From positions 310,001 to 374,000 of the forward strand of contig NZ_JAENIK010000012.1 in NCBI RefSeq assembly GCF_016595465.1: DNA of 64,000 nt, given 5' to 3'. A program made the translations under genes and the position numbers. The notes beneath the pieces are model-generated. The model did not search any database. It was not told the origin of the DNA and worked only from the letters and a program-made list of their open reading frames with translations. Of this stretch, positions 1-9,948 are shown piece by piece. Each line of letters opens with the position of its first letter. Within the stretch, counting starts at the first letter, position 1. The stretch comes from Luteolibacter yonseiensis (GTDB taxonomy: Bacteria > Verrucomicrobiota > Verrucomicrobiia > Verrucomicrobiales > Akkermansiaceae).

Positions 1-3000
1 TCTGCAGGCGGAGCTGGCGGTTCATTTTCCCGGCCTGCTGGAACGCGTTCTTGGCATTCACGGACGCCTTGATGGCGCGGTCGTAGATCTGCTCGAAGTG
101 GGATTTACCCGCCGCGACCTCGGATGGGGAAATGTCGAAGGCCATGGAATCGTTCGCCAGTCCGAGAGGATTCAGATGGGCCTGGAGGTTCGCGATCAGG
201 CTGAGGATCTCACTGCCGGTGGTCACCATTTCATTGAGTTCCGGCACGGTGGTGCGGTCGATTTTCTCGATGCCTTCGTTCACGGTATCGAGGTCCGGAA
301 GCATCGCGTTCGCGCTGACCCAGTTGAGGTAGGTTCCTTGGAAGGCACGCGAGGACCATTCGTCCACGCCCCAGTGACGGGTGACTCCGGTGCCGGTGTT
401 CGTCCTGGCCTCGTGGAAATGAGACCAGCCGTGCTCCTCGCCATCCGTATGATCGTTGCGGGCGGTGAAGTCGAGGATCTCCGCGCCGGTGCGGGCGAGG
501 GCGGCGGCGGCGGTCGCGAACTTCCGCTCGTCCTGATAGTCCACCTCCACGGTCTGGCCGAGGATGGAAACGGTTTCCGCCTTGGGCAGCCAGTCGAAGT
601 TGGGGCTTGTCAGGAGCTTGTAGTAACCGGTCAGCGCGGTGAGGTAGTGGCCGTAGGCGTCGCCATGGCCCTGCGGGAACATCGCCTGCGCGTCGCTGGC
701 GTCGATCACGCCGTCCGCATTCGCGCTGCCGGCCTTTTCCTTGATCGCATAGTTCGTCGCATAGATCGGCTCGCCGGAGGTAATTCCGTTGATATAGTTC
801 CAGTAAAGGCGGTTGTAGGCCGGAGACACGGTCGTCTGCGAGCCGAAGTCATCCCGGCCGCGCAGGAGGCCGAGTGTCTCGTCCATCATCTTGGCCACCT
901 GGCCTTCGAAGGAGAAGCGGGCGGAGCTGACTTCTGATGATTCCAACTGGTCGTCGATCATCAGCGTCGGGTTCTGCGCGTCGTCCCATGCCTCGTTGCC
1001 GAGGGTCATGTAGAGATCGCTGAGGTAACCGGCGGCGAGCTGGAGCGTCTGGTTCACCGAGGCATCGTTCACCCCGGCGTCGATGCTCTGGGCCTTCACC
1101 CGGTTCAGCACGGTTTCATAAATCTCGATGAGGCCGAAATCGTTGATGTTGTCGATATTCAGCGCGACGTCCCCCTCCCAGCGTTTGCCTGCCTGGGTGA
1201 GGATGCTGACGTCCGTGCTGACCGGGTTGTTGTAGAGATCGGTGTTGCGCTGGTTGAACGGATTGATGCCGTCCAGCACGCGCTTGACCCAGCTTTCCAC
1301 GAGCACCGGCTCCATCCACTCGCTGTAGAGGGAGGTGGAGCCGACCATGTTCACGCCGGCCTTCGGCTTGTAGCGCATGGTGAAATAGTTGTCGCTGAAG
1401 ACCAGCAGCGTGTTGCCCGCGATGGAGTTCGCCGAGCCGCCGATCATCACGGTGTTGGTGAGCGGCGTGTTCGAAGCGAGAATCCACCTCGATGACACCT
1501 GCTCGACCTTCGTGGGTATGTCGACCCGGAAGTCGATGGTGTTGGCGGGGCTGTTCGCACCGTAGGAAGAGTATACAGCAACCTCGATCCGGTTGCCGCC
1601 CGTATTGAAAAACGAGGGAGCGATTTCAAACTGGTAGTCCAAACCATCCGTCGTCAATCCGGTGCGGGACGCCTGCGGTGTCAGACCGCCGGGAACCGCC
1701 ATGCCCTGCGGCAGTTGGTAGGCCAGCGCGGGATGTCCGTTCACATAGACAATGAATCCGTCGAGGGAATGGAGCTTGGCGCTGAACACGACCTGCTCGG
1801 GCACTGCGTCGAAGTTCAACCCTGTCACATTCTTGAACAGGAGTCCGGGGCGCTCAGGGGTGTAGGTGCCGCCGTTGACCGAATAGGTTTTCGGCAGTGT
1901 TTCCGCAGGGGTGGCGGGATAGGTGATGAGGGTGTCCGGAAGGGGATCCGTCGGTGGATTCGGATAAATCGCCCATGTGTTCGTCGCGGGCGAACCGGTG
2001 GTGCCGATGACGCGTGCGGTGGAATGCACGTAGGTCTGGGGAGCGGCGCCGCCTTGCGACGGGTAGTAATACCACTCGAAGTCGTAATTCTCCGGATGCG
2101 CGGCGAAGTCGCCGCTGTGGCGCAGCGTCACCTGTTCGTCCAGCGGGTTCGCGGGCAGGATCTTTTTCAGGTCACCTTTGTAGAGGGTGTCCAGCACCTT
2201 GATGACCTTCATGTCCACACCGTTGCCGGGCGGAGTGAAGGCCTTGCCGTCGCTGAACAACAGCGTGACATAACCGGAGCCCTTGCCGGTGGCGCTCAGC
2301 GCGTAGCTGTCCACCGCCGTGTCGGAGGATGAGATTTCCGAGAGCGTCGTGCCGTTGACATCCACGCCCGAGCCCACGATGTAGGTGCCGGGTTTTGCGG
2401 GGTCTTCCTTGAAGGTCTCGACACGGGTGGTGAGGGCGTCGATGGCGTTGTTCCATTTCTGCCGGTCCGCATCCGTGGAAAGGACGAGTCCCTTGAGGGC
2501 GGCGACATCCGCCGGGCTGAGGGTGTTGAGGTTCAGGTAATCCTCACCGGCGATCGAATCGACAAACTCGCCGACCAATTCCAGACCGCCGATGTCACCG
2601 AGCAGCGGATTGAGATAGATCCGCTGTTGCAGGTGCGGTGGCGCGAGCTGGAAGTAGGTCTTGCCATTCTGGGAGGTGGTCTTGAGCGATCCGGGAAGCG
2701 CGGCGAGCTGGACCTGGCTGCTGTTGAGCAGGACGGTTTTCGCCCGCGTCGGGTCGTGAAGAATGACGCTGGACCTGCCGCTGCCGCCGGTGGCGACGGA
2801 TTGCTGGTAGAGCACGCGCGCGCTGGTCTGGCCACGCACGGCGGGCAGGCCGTTTTTGGAAAGCGCGAGCGTTTCCGCAAGGCTGAGCGTCGGCGGGTTG
2901 AGCGGCCATGCGGGATAGTAGAGGACGGTCACCGGATCGCCCGTCACGGGGTCGCCCAGGAACGAGCCATCCGTATTCTTCGGCCTCAGATAGGGCAGGG

Positions 3001-6000
3001 GTGTGCCGGCGGCGGGTGTGGAGACATGGAGCCCCGCCGGAAAATCGAACGAGGTCTGCATGTTGTAGTAGAAATGCATGCCGAGCGCCGGAGAACCGCC
3101 CGCCATCGGTCCGCGATGGACCCAGTCGTAGCCCTTGCGGTCCTTGTAGGTGAAGCTGTAGTAGGCGCTGTCCAGCCCCGCCACGGCGGAAGTCTCATGA
3201 TAGGATGAACCCGGGTCCACCTCGACGTTCTTGACCGCCCCCGTGACCGGGTCGGCCGGCAATGGCAGGACACCCAGCGGAGCGGGCATGATGGCGTCCA
3301 TGCGTGTCCCGGCGGTCACCGGATAGGAAAGCTTGTAAAGACCGTCCTCGCGCATCACCTCGAAGACCGACATCGCCGGACGCTTGTCCGTGGGGTCGGT
3401 GTATTGGATCAGCACGCGGGGCAGGGATGAGAAGGACGTTCCGGAGACGATGTTCAGGTCATCCCGAAGGGCGTAGGCGGTGGAGCCGATCAACAGGGCG
3501 TGTTCCTCGTTCGGGTTGTATCCGGTTTTTGTGGGATCGCTCTGGCGGTAGATGCTTCCGGCGGCGACGGCGGAGGGTAGCGAGCCGGCGCCGAGCCTTG
3601 AGGCCATCACGATCCGTGGCAGCGTGACCTGGAGCAACACGTCATCGACGGCGAAGCACTCGTCGCCCGCCGCGCTGTTGAGGTTCGATCCGAAGCCGAT
3701 CTTCATCGAGGAGATCGATTCCGCCGCCGCGACGCTGGTCGGGGTGGCGGTGATGTTGACGAGGAAGGACTGGTCCTTCGTCGAAAGCGTGCCGTAGAAA
3801 TCCTTATAGGAGCCCGCGATGGGGATGATGGTCCATGCGTAGTTCACCCCGTTGGAAAGCACGGTGCCCTGGCGCGTGGTGGTCACCTCCGTCATGCCGA
3901 ACGGCTCGTTGATGATCTGGACGTCGTTGATGAAGGTCTTGAAATACTCGTTCTCCCATGTCTCCAGGCGGTGGAATTTGAACGACAGGTTCGCACCATT
4001 CTGGTAGTTGCTCCCCATGCTGTAGTTCCGCGAGGTCACCGCGATGTTGGTGGTGCCGTTGTTCGTGTAGTTGCCGAAGGGACCGAGGAAACCTCCCATG
4101 ACGGTGTTGGTGGAACGCGTCGCGGTGCTCCAGCCGGTCGCATTGGACTCGAAATCCTCCGAGGTGATCTGGTTGGTGGTCCGGTAGGCCACGGTGTAGC
4201 GGCCGATCTTCGCGGGGGTGTAGAAAGACGAGAACTCCGAGGTCGGAGGCTTCACTTCCTTGAACCACCACACGTTGAGGGCGTTGTTCTCGCCGGCCAA
4301 CGTATTGACCGGAATGATCGCTCCCGCTTCCGCGGCCGCCACTCCGTTGAGGAACGGATTGATGTAAGCCTGTGGCGAGTAGGAGGTTCCCCTGGTGACG
4401 TAGCCCGCCACTGAGAATGCGGAGGATGGCGGTGTGACGCGCTCGCCGACATAGACGGTGCCGGTGAGCGCTCCGGAACCGTCACTCTCGATGTAGTTCG
4501 CATTGTTCTCCGACTGGGTCAGAAGCGGCACGTACCAGACGCCTCCATTGCTGCCGGTGAATTTCAGGAGCGTGCGGTTCTGCTGGTCCGCGGTGGTGCC
4601 GAGGTTGATGATCAGGCGCTGGCTGGCGTTGTCGATGGTCGCCTCTCCGTCGGGAGAATCCTGATAAATGACCTGGGGAATCATGCCGTCGCCAAACTGG
4701 AGACCGGTGCCGGTGGCGAGGGTGCTGCCGCCGTTGTTGACCGCATAATACGCGTACTGCTCATATTCATCGGCGGTGGTGGCCGGCCAGCGCTGGGTGT
4801 ATTTGGAAAGATACTTCGGCCAGCTGATGACCAGCCCCGGAGCTACCTCCGGAGTGTTCGGGATGGCGGCGTCCAGAGGGGACATCCAATAGAAGGTGAC
4901 ATTGTCCTCCACCGTGTTTTCGCGCTCCGCGTAATAGGCGAGCGTGCCATCGGCCCTCACACTGGAACCGTAGTAGCTGATCTGGTTCACCGAGCCGGAG
5001 TTGGAAACCGGCGTGGCGGTCAGGGTGGGATCGTCGTCCGGACGAGGCGGGCGGATTTCCTGTCCGAGGATGATGTCCCGCGTGGTGGCGCGCAGCGACT
5101 GCTCCACGCTGACAACGTCCGCACCGAGGAATTCGTAGGTGCCGTCCTGGCTGTTCAGAGCACCGAGGTATTCGACGAAGATGCGGCCCGTGAGGTTGTA
5201 GGCGTGGAGCGTGCCGCTGCCTGCCGTGTTTTCATACCAGAGCGTCCGCAGGATCTCGGAGGACTCGGCGTTCGGGTCGGATGTCGACACTCCCGCCACC
5301 ACGTATTCCTTGGCCACGGTGGCCGGGAAGATGTTGCTGTAGACCGGATTGACGGTGGTGATCCGTCCGGTCGGGATCTGGATGACCGGAGCGGTGAAGC
5401 TTTTTTCCGTCCAATACATCGTGCGGACGGGAGTGCTGGTTGCCGAGGAGACGGTGAAGCGTTCCTTGTAATAAACGTAGCTGTTGCTTCCCGTCTTGGC
5501 CGAGTCCGGCACCGCCGAGCGCCAGGTGATCTCCACCGGGCCAGGGGTGTTGGCGAACACGCGCTTCGCGTGCGGGCTGTAGTAATAGGATGCCAGCACT
5601 CCTTCCGGAAGCGCGGGGATGGCCGCCGCATCTCCGGTCTTGAAATCCACGGGCGAGACATTCCCATCCGGGTTGGCCAGCACCTCACCGGCGATCACCG
5701 GCTGCGCGCGCCAATAGGAGGCGTCCACCGTATAGCTGGTGCCCGCGGCGGAAACGATGGTGGTGGGAGGCGTGATCTGGTCTCCGAAAAGATAGCGAGG
5801 CACGCCCGAGGCGAAGGTGGTTCCGAAACTGGAGTGCGTCAGCGTCAAACCGGTGGGAGCGCTGGAATTCGCAGGGATGCTGGTGGGATAACCGGTGGTC
5901 CCGCGCGCGGAGCCGCCGGAGGATTCGACCACGTTCGAATACTGCGGGGTGATGACGGGATCCCCGCTCGGCGTGCCAGAGGGCCCCACCGGAGGAATGT

Positions 6001-6166
6001 GCGCCGTGTTGGTCGCAGGCACCCGGTTGCTCAGGCGGTTGTAGACCCCGCTCTTGATCTCATACTGGGCGTGCACGGACGACACCCCCGCCATGCCAAG
6101 CAGAAGGCAGGCGAGCATCATCCATGGAGGGCGTCCGGCACCTGGATCGCGTGAAATCCATTTCAT
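1..6166 (-). CDS. giant secreted protein of unknown function (partial, C-terminus beyond left edge)
   Basis: An uninterrupted minus-strand frame runs from an ATG at 6166 to the left edge, giving at least 2,055 codons without a stop. The N-terminus has a basic start, a hydrophobic stretch (WMMLACLLLGMAG) and an AQ-type cleavage region, so the product is probably exported by Sec. The body is rich in Ser, Thr, Gly, Asn and Tyr with many short beta-strand-like stretches and very few cysteines. The visible end (about residues 1,800-2,055) becomes more helical. I recognise no catalytic motif or named domain. It is the last gene of a four-gene co-oriented set; the gene upstream ends 38 bp before this start. 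It is most likely a surface or extracellular structural protein, but that is inferred from size, export signal and neighbours only. Confidence 0.85.
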   Translation of the reverse strand, partial: MKWISRDPGAGRPPWMMLACLLLGMAGVSSVHAQYEIKSGVYNRLSNRVPATNTAHIPPVGPSGTPSGDPVITPQYSNVVESSGGSARGTTGYPTSIPANSSAPTGLTLTHSSFGTTFASGVPRYLFGDQITPPTTIVSAAGTSYTVDASYWRAQPVIAGEVLANPDGNVSPVDFKTGDAAAIPALPEGVLASYYYSPHAKRVFANTPGPVEITWRSAVPDSAKTGSNSYVYYKERFTVSSATSTPVRTMYWTEKSFTAPVIQIPTGRITTVNPVYSNIFPATVAKEYVVAGVSTSDPNAESSEILRTLWYENTAGSGTLHAYNLTGRIFVEYLGALNSQDGTYEFLGADVVSVEQSLRATTRDIILGQEIRPPRPDDDPTLTATPVSNSGSVNQISYYGSSVRADGTLAYYAERENTVEDNVTFYWMSPLDAAIPNTPEVAPGLVISWPKYLSKYTQRWPATTADEYEQYAYYAVNNGGSTLATGTGLQFGDGMIPQVIYQDSPDGEATIDNASQRLIINLGTTADQQNRTLLKFTGSNGGVWYVPLLTQSENNANYIESDGSGALTGTVYVGERVTPPSSAFSVAGYVTRGTSYSPQAYINPFLNGVAAAEAGAIIPVNTLAGENNALNVWWFKEVKPPTSEFSSFYTPAKIGRYTVAYRTTNQITSEDFESNATGWSTATRSTNTVMGGFLGPFGNYTNNGTTNIAVTSRNYSMGSNYQNGANLSFKFHRLETWENEYFKTFINDVQIINEPFGMTEVTTTRQGTVLSNGVNYAWTIIPIAGSYKDFYGTLSTKDQSFLVNITATPTSVAAAESISSMKIGFGSNLNSAAGDECFAVDDVLLQVTLPRIVMASRLGAGSLPSAVAAGSIYRQSDPTKTGYNPNEEHALLIGSTAYALRDDLNIVSGTSFSSLPRVLIQYTDPTDKRPAMSVFEVMREDGLYKLSYPVTAGTRMDAIMPAPLGVLPLPADPVTGAVKNVEVDPGSSYHETSAVAGLDSAYYSFTYKDRKGYDWVHRGPMAGGSPALGMHFYYNMQTSFDFPAGLHVSTPAAGTPLPYLRPKNTDGSFLGDPVTGDPVTVLYYPAWPLNPPTLSLAETLALSKNGLPAVRGQTSARVLYQQSVATGGSGRSSVILHDPTRAKTVLLNSSQVQLAALPGSLKTTSQNGKTYFQLAPPHLQQRIYLNPLLGDIGGLELVGEFVDSIAGEDYLNLNTLSPADVAALKGLVLSTDADRQKWNNAIDALTTRVETFKEDPAKPGTYIVGSGVDVNGTTLSEISSSDTAVDSYALSATGKGSGYVTLLFSDGKAFTPPGNGVDMKVIKVLDTLYKGDLKKILPANPLDEQVTLRHSGDFAAHPENYDFEWYYYPSQGGAAPQTYVHSTARVIGTTGSPATNTWAIYPNPPTDPLPDTLITYPATPAETLPKTYSVNGGTYTPERPGLLFKNVTGLNFDAVPEQVVFSAKLHSLDGFIVYVNGHPALAYQLPQGMAVPGGLTPQASRTGLTTDGLDYQFEIAPSFFNTGGNRIEVAVYSSYGANSPANTIDFRVDIPTKVEQVSSRWILASNTPLTNTVMIGGSANSIAGNTLLVFSDNYFTMRYKPKAGVNMVGSTSLYSEWMEPVLVESWVKRVLDGINPFNQRNTDLYNNPVSTDVSILTQAGKRWEGDVALNIDNINDFGLIEIYETVLNRVKAQSIDAGVNDASVNQTLQLAAGYLSDLYMTLGNEAWDDAQNPTLMIDDQLESSEVSSARFSFEGQVAKMMDETLGLLRGRDDFGSQTTVSPAYNRLYWNYINGITSGEPIYATNYAIKEKAGSANADGVIDASDAQAMFPQGHGDAYGHYLTALTGYYKLLTSPNFDWLPKAETVSILGQTVEVDYQDERKFATAAAALARTGAEILDFTARNDHTDGEEHGWSHFHEARTNTGTGVTRHWGVDEWSSRAFQGTYLNWVSANAMLPDLDTVNEGIEKIDRTTVPELNEMVTTGSEILSLIANLQAHLNPLGLANDSMAFDISPSEVAAGKSHFEQIYDRAIKASVNAKNAFQQAGKMNRQLRLQ

Positions 6167-6203
6167 AAGGTTGAAGGTTGGAGTGGGTTTTTCCGGCGGC
6201 GGC

Positions 6204-8216
6204 TCACTTCTCCCGGATCAGCTTCTCCAGGGCGGCGAGCCGCTCCTCCAGATCGGAGATTTTCCGGTCCTTCTCGTCGAGCTGTTGCCGGACGTCCGAC
6301 AACTCGTCATCCTTCTCGACCTTGAGTTCCTGCACCGCCTTGCACGCGATGGTGGCGAAGGTGCCGTAGCCGACCGTGAGCATGCCATCACCGCCCTTTC
6401 CGACGATGTCAGGAAACAGAGGTTCCACCTCCTGCGCGATGACACCAAACTCATGCTTCTGGTCCGGTGCCGTGTTGTCCTTCCAATGGAACCTGCGGAA
6501 CGGCACCTGCATGAGGCGGTCCAGCATGGGTTCCGCATCGATGATGTCCTTCTTGAGCGTGCGGTCCGAGAAGTAGTCGAGGTTGCTGTCGCCATCGAAG
6601 GAGAATCCTCTCCAGGTCGTCGTGCCGTTCTGCGAGGTGTTGTAAACATTGAACGCGATCCCTCCCCTGTCGGCGGAGTAATACATCTGGGCGTAGCCGA
6701 TGGAGTTGTTTCGCGATCCGATGGAGGTCAGCGAACCCGCGACACTGAGTGTTCCCTGGCTGGTGTCGGTGGTGTAGACACCGAGACCGTTGTTGGTAAA
6801 GCACGTCCATCCACCCGCCCTTACCGAGGCATCCACGTTCATTCCCATGATGAAGGCGGAGTTCTCCCAGCTTCCATTCGCCACGCGGCGGAAACCGGAA
6901 ATGGTGAGGCTGGAGGAATTGCTGGTGTTGCATCCGAAGCTGGCCAGCTTGATCTCGCTGTTCTGGGCGGCCCCGAGCGAACCTCCATACACGTTCAGGA
7001 GCGTGCTTGCGGCGCTGCCTCCGGTGGTTCCGCCCACGCTCAGCATGGCTCCCGGCGAGGTGGTCTGGATTCCGACGTTCCCGCCCGGATCGACGCGCAC
7101 CTTTTCGGCTCCGTTGGTGTAAAACTGAAGGGTTCCGTCCGCACCGGAGAACATGCCGCCATCGGCGTCGCCGTTCCCATCGAACGAGAACCCGGAGTTG
7201 ATGCCGTTCGCCCCGTAACTTCCGCCACGGGCTCTCACCATGCCGTTGGAGACGATCCTGTCGGCGGACGCGGTGCCGACGACCGTCAGCCGCTCCCCGG
7301 GAGTCGAGGTGCCGATGCCGACATTTCCGTTGCCCTTGACACGCATGGTTTCCGTCATGGCGGCGGATGTTCCGTAGCCGAACGCAACATCCGCGCCGGA
7401 GGCGGAGGTGTGGATCTGCAGGAGGCTGCCCTGGATGCCGAAGCCATAGTGCGCTCCGGAATTGCCGAAGAGCGAGATCTTGTCTCCGATGACGGAGGAG
7501 AAGGTCAGGGGGAAGCCGGGATTCGCCTCGCCGATGCCGACGTTGTTGTTCCGGTAGACGTTCGTACCGGTCGGCGTCCAGTTGCCGATGGTGGTGGTGT
7601 CCAGCTTCGTGGCGGTGATGGTGTTGTTCTTGATGTCGGCGGAATCGATCGACAGGTCCGTGATGCGGCTGCTGTCCACCGCCCCGGCGGCGATCTTGTT
7701 CGTGGTCACCTGCTGGTCACCGACCATCGCCGTGGTGATGGCGGATCCGGCAACGGTTTCCGCGACCTTCGATCTCAGGGAGAAAGCACCGCTCACGAGC
7801 TGCTGGCGCGGGGAAATCTCAAGATCCGCGGCGGCCGTCCCATCATCCACGGTGACGCCGAGGTAGAGGCTCGTGTAGCTGGTCGAGTTGAGGATGTCTG
7901 AAAGGGTCTTGTAAGGCGTGGCAGCCGGTGAGGACGGGCCGGGCAAGGTGGAGATGCCGGTGCCATTGCCGATCAGCACGCTGAACTCCCCGCCTGAAAT
8001 GGTCACCGACTGGGTTTCGGCGTAGAGGGGGGTACCGCCGCTGGAGGTCGAATAAAGCTTGAAAGTCACGGCCCGGTTTACGGGGGCGGTGTTGCCGATG
8101 AGGACGCCGCTGACATCGGTGACGCGTCCTTGGTAACTCATGAGGGACGGAGTGGCCTGCGCGTGGAGCAGTGGTGCGGCAAGCAACAGGAACAGGCTGG
8201 TGAGTTTGGCTTTCAT
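6204..8216 (-). CDS. secreted fibre-like protein with C-terminal peptidase S74 (intramolecular chaperone) domain
   Basis: The product is 670 aa with a signal peptide (LTSLFLLLAAPLLHA). The middle carries repeated 'GNVGIGTSTPGE'-type stretches like those of tail-fibre shafts. The C-terminal domain begins near S550 in the segment SDRTLKKD and includes FGVIAQEVE. In the S74/endosialidase chaperone family a Ser-Lys pair five residues apart performs self-cleavage; S550 and K555 have that spacing. The last 35 residues are a predicted coiled coil, as expected for a trimerisation helper. By family knowledge the domain folds a trimeric beta-helical fibre and is then cut off. Here it sits in a chromosomal secreted-protein set, not in a prophage: no capsid, terminase or portal gene is nearby. 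Confidence 0.88.
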   Translation of the reverse strand: MKAKLTSLFLLLAAPLLHAQATPSLMSYQGRVTDVSGVLIGNTAPVNRAVTFKLYSTSSGGTPLYAETQSVTISGGEFSVLIGNGTGISTLPGPSSPAATPYKTLSDILNSTSYTSLYLGVTVDDGTAAADLEISPRQQLVSGAFSLRSKVAETVAGSAITTAMVGDQQVTTNKIAAGAVDSSRITDLSIDSADIKNNTITATKLDTTTIGNWTPTGTNVYRNNNVGIGEANPGFPLTFSSVIGDKISLFGNSGAHYGFGIQGSLLQIHTSASGADVAFGYGTSAAMTETMRVKGNGNVGIGTSTPGERLTVVGTASADRIVSNGMVRARGGSYGANGINSGFSFDGNGDADGGMFSGADGTLQFYTNGAEKVRVDPGGNVGIQTTSPGAMLSVGGTTGGSAASTLLNVYGGSLGAAQNSEIKLASFGCNTSNSSSLTISGFRRVANGSWENSAFIMGMNVDASVRAGGWTCFTNNGLGVYTTDTSQGTLSVAGSLTSIGSRNNSIGYAQMYYSADRGGIAFNVYNTSQNGTTTWRGFSFDGDSNLDYFSDRTLKKDIIDAEPMLDRLMQVPFRRFHWKDNTAPDQKHEFGVIAQEVEPLFPDIVGKGGDGMLTVGYGTFATIACKAVQELKVEKDDELSDVRQQLDEKDRKISDLEERLAALEKLIREK

Positions 8217-8271
8217 GGGAAGGAATGAAGGGTTTTCTGGTTTTTGAAATGGAGGATGAAAAGGAATGGAT

Positions 8272-9948
8272 TCAGGGAGTTGTCAGATCGATGGTCGCGA
8301 CTTCCGAGACGCGCCGCATCTCGAAGGTGCCGCCCACCCGCAGGGTTTTCCTGTGCAGGCCGGTGATGGATTCCTCATAGGTTCCACCGAGCACGGTGTT
8401 TCCCCAGCCGGCCACGTAACGGCCGTCCGGAGGGCTGTCCGTGAAGGTGAAGGTGCAGGTGCGGTTGATGTTGTAGCTTTCCTGTCCCGCCGCGAGAGCG
8501 CCGCCCTTGGGGTCCCTGTTGTCATGGTCCGGGTGATAGGTGTGGACGAAGGGGTTCGTCGGCTCGTTGTGGGCGATGGGAATCGTCCATGAAACCGAGC
8601 CGCCGGTCGTGAAAGATCCGGTTCCGGTGAGAGAGGTGATGGATGTCGGCATCTGGCAGGCGAAGTAGCGCACCGGCTTCAGGTCCGACTCCGCATAACC
8701 CAGAATCTTCCCCTCGTTGGTGCTGATCCCCACGGGATTTCCCGCGCTGGCGAGCCTCCCCACGTAGGCCTGCGTCAGCAAGCGACAGGTTCCGGAGGAA
8801 TCCATGTGGGTGAGGAAAAGAAGGGGGAACGGTTGGGAGGTCGAGGAGCCGCCCCCATTCGCCGTCGGGGACACCTTGTTCACGCTCGTATTCACCACCC
8901 ACAGGCCGGCTGGCGAAGCGGGTTGCGCGCTGACGGGAAGGCTGACGTCGGAAAGGTTAGCCGAATCCCTGATGCGAAGGATGGAGGCGTAGAAGGAATC
9001 CGGGGTGCCCGTCATGGAGGAACGGTTGATCCCGAAGTCCACTGTGGCACGACCGGAGGCCGGCACGTTCACCGTGTAGCTGGTTCCCATGTCGGACTCG
9101 GTGTAGGAGTTCGAGGAACTCACGTAAGTCCGCACGGTGAGCGGCACGGCGCCGGCGATGGGGGTCTGGTTTGTCGGAGCTGTCTCGGATGCGCCGAGAG
9201 TGAATGTCAGCGTCAGCGCGCTCGTCGAGCGGTTGGTGATGCCGACGCTGGTCGTCGACACCGTGCGGCCGAACGCGAGGCCTGCCGAACTGGCGACCTC
9301 ATACTCCACGGGGGCGGTGAAGTTCCCGATGGTGGCGACATTGAACCAGTAGGCCTTGTTCGGATCCATGGTCTCGCTTCCCGGTGCAACCTGCATGGGA
9401 TTGGACGTGCTGAGTTCGCCGCCGATGTATTTGTAGATCTTGGACGGTGTCGAGAGCACCGTGGTGTTGGCGGAAGGGTAGGACGCGAAGTAGTTGCTCA
9501 TCTTCGGCGCGCTGGTGGTCCCGGAAGGGAAGCCGAGGAAATTCCCGCCGGAGATGAGCCACGTCGCCAGAGGGGGCTGTACGAGTTGTTTGATGGGAAC
9601 GGATACCGCACTGGAACAACGGAACAGGTAGGCGGAGTTTCCGACCATCCGAGAGAGACCCGTTTCGCTGCCGTCGCGTTTCCAGATGGTCCACTCGTCG
9701 CTGTTGGTGGTGGGTTCGGAAGGGGTCTGGGTGAACTGGGTACCGTCCGGATTCGGATTCCAGCGCCAGATTTCAGTAACGGCGGGATTGCTGGCGAACA
9801 GTTCCGATACTGTCACGTATGAAGCGTCACCCGCGAGCCAGACACCGTTCCAACCGGAGGCGAGGGAGTAGGATTTCGTGACCCATTGCGAATGGGCGCT
9901 GCCGGTGAGCAGCAGGAGGAAGGGGATCACCCTGGTGAGGAATTTCAT
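8272..9948 (-). CDS. secreted protein of unknown function
   Basis: The product is 558 aa with a clear signal peptide (FLTRVIPFLLLLTGSAHSQ). I chose the ATG at 9948 because it starts exactly at this signal peptide and overlaps the upstream stop codon as ATGA, a translational-coupling arrangement. The N-terminal third has SGWNGVWL and 'WRWNPNPDGTQF' stretches, and the rest is Ser/Thr-rich beta-type sequence ending in an EMRRVSEV segment. I recognise no domain. It lies between a calcium-linker protein and the S74 fibre gene in the same direction, so it is probably part of the same secreted or surface assembly. That role is an inference. Confidence 0.83.
   Translation of the reverse strand: MKFLTRVIPFLLLLTGSAHSQWVTKSYSLASGWNGVWLAGDASYVTVSELFASNPAVTEIWRWNPNPDGTQFTQTPSEPTTNSDEWTIWKRDGSETGLSRMVGNSAYLFRCSSAVSVPIKQLVQPPLATWLISGGNFLGFPSGTTSAPKMSNYFASYPSANTTVLSTPSKIYKYIGGELSTSNPMQVAPGSETMDPNKAYWFNVATIGNFTAPVEYEVASSAGLAFGRTVSTTSVGITNRSTSALTLTFTLGASETAPTNQTPIAGAVPLTVRTYVSSSNSYTESDMGTSYTVNVPASGRATVDFGINRSSMTGTPDSFYASILRIRDSANLSDVSLPVSAQPASPAGLWVVNTSVNKVSPTANGGGSSTSQPFPLLFLTHMDSSGTCRLLTQAYVGRLASAGNPVGISTNEGKILGYAESDLKPVRYFACQMPTSITSLTGTGSFTTGGSVSWTIPIAHNEPTNPFVHTYHPDHDNRDPKGGALAAGQESYNINRTCTFTFTDSPPDGRYVAGWGNTVLGGTYEESITGLHRKTLRVGGTFEMRRVSEVATIDLTTP

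Noticed and set aside
98..6154. Many plus-strand and off-frame open frames in the first 6 kb
   Set aside because: They are antisense or off-frame to one uninterrupted minus-strand frame with a signal peptide; their products are Arg/Gly/Val-rich and match no family.
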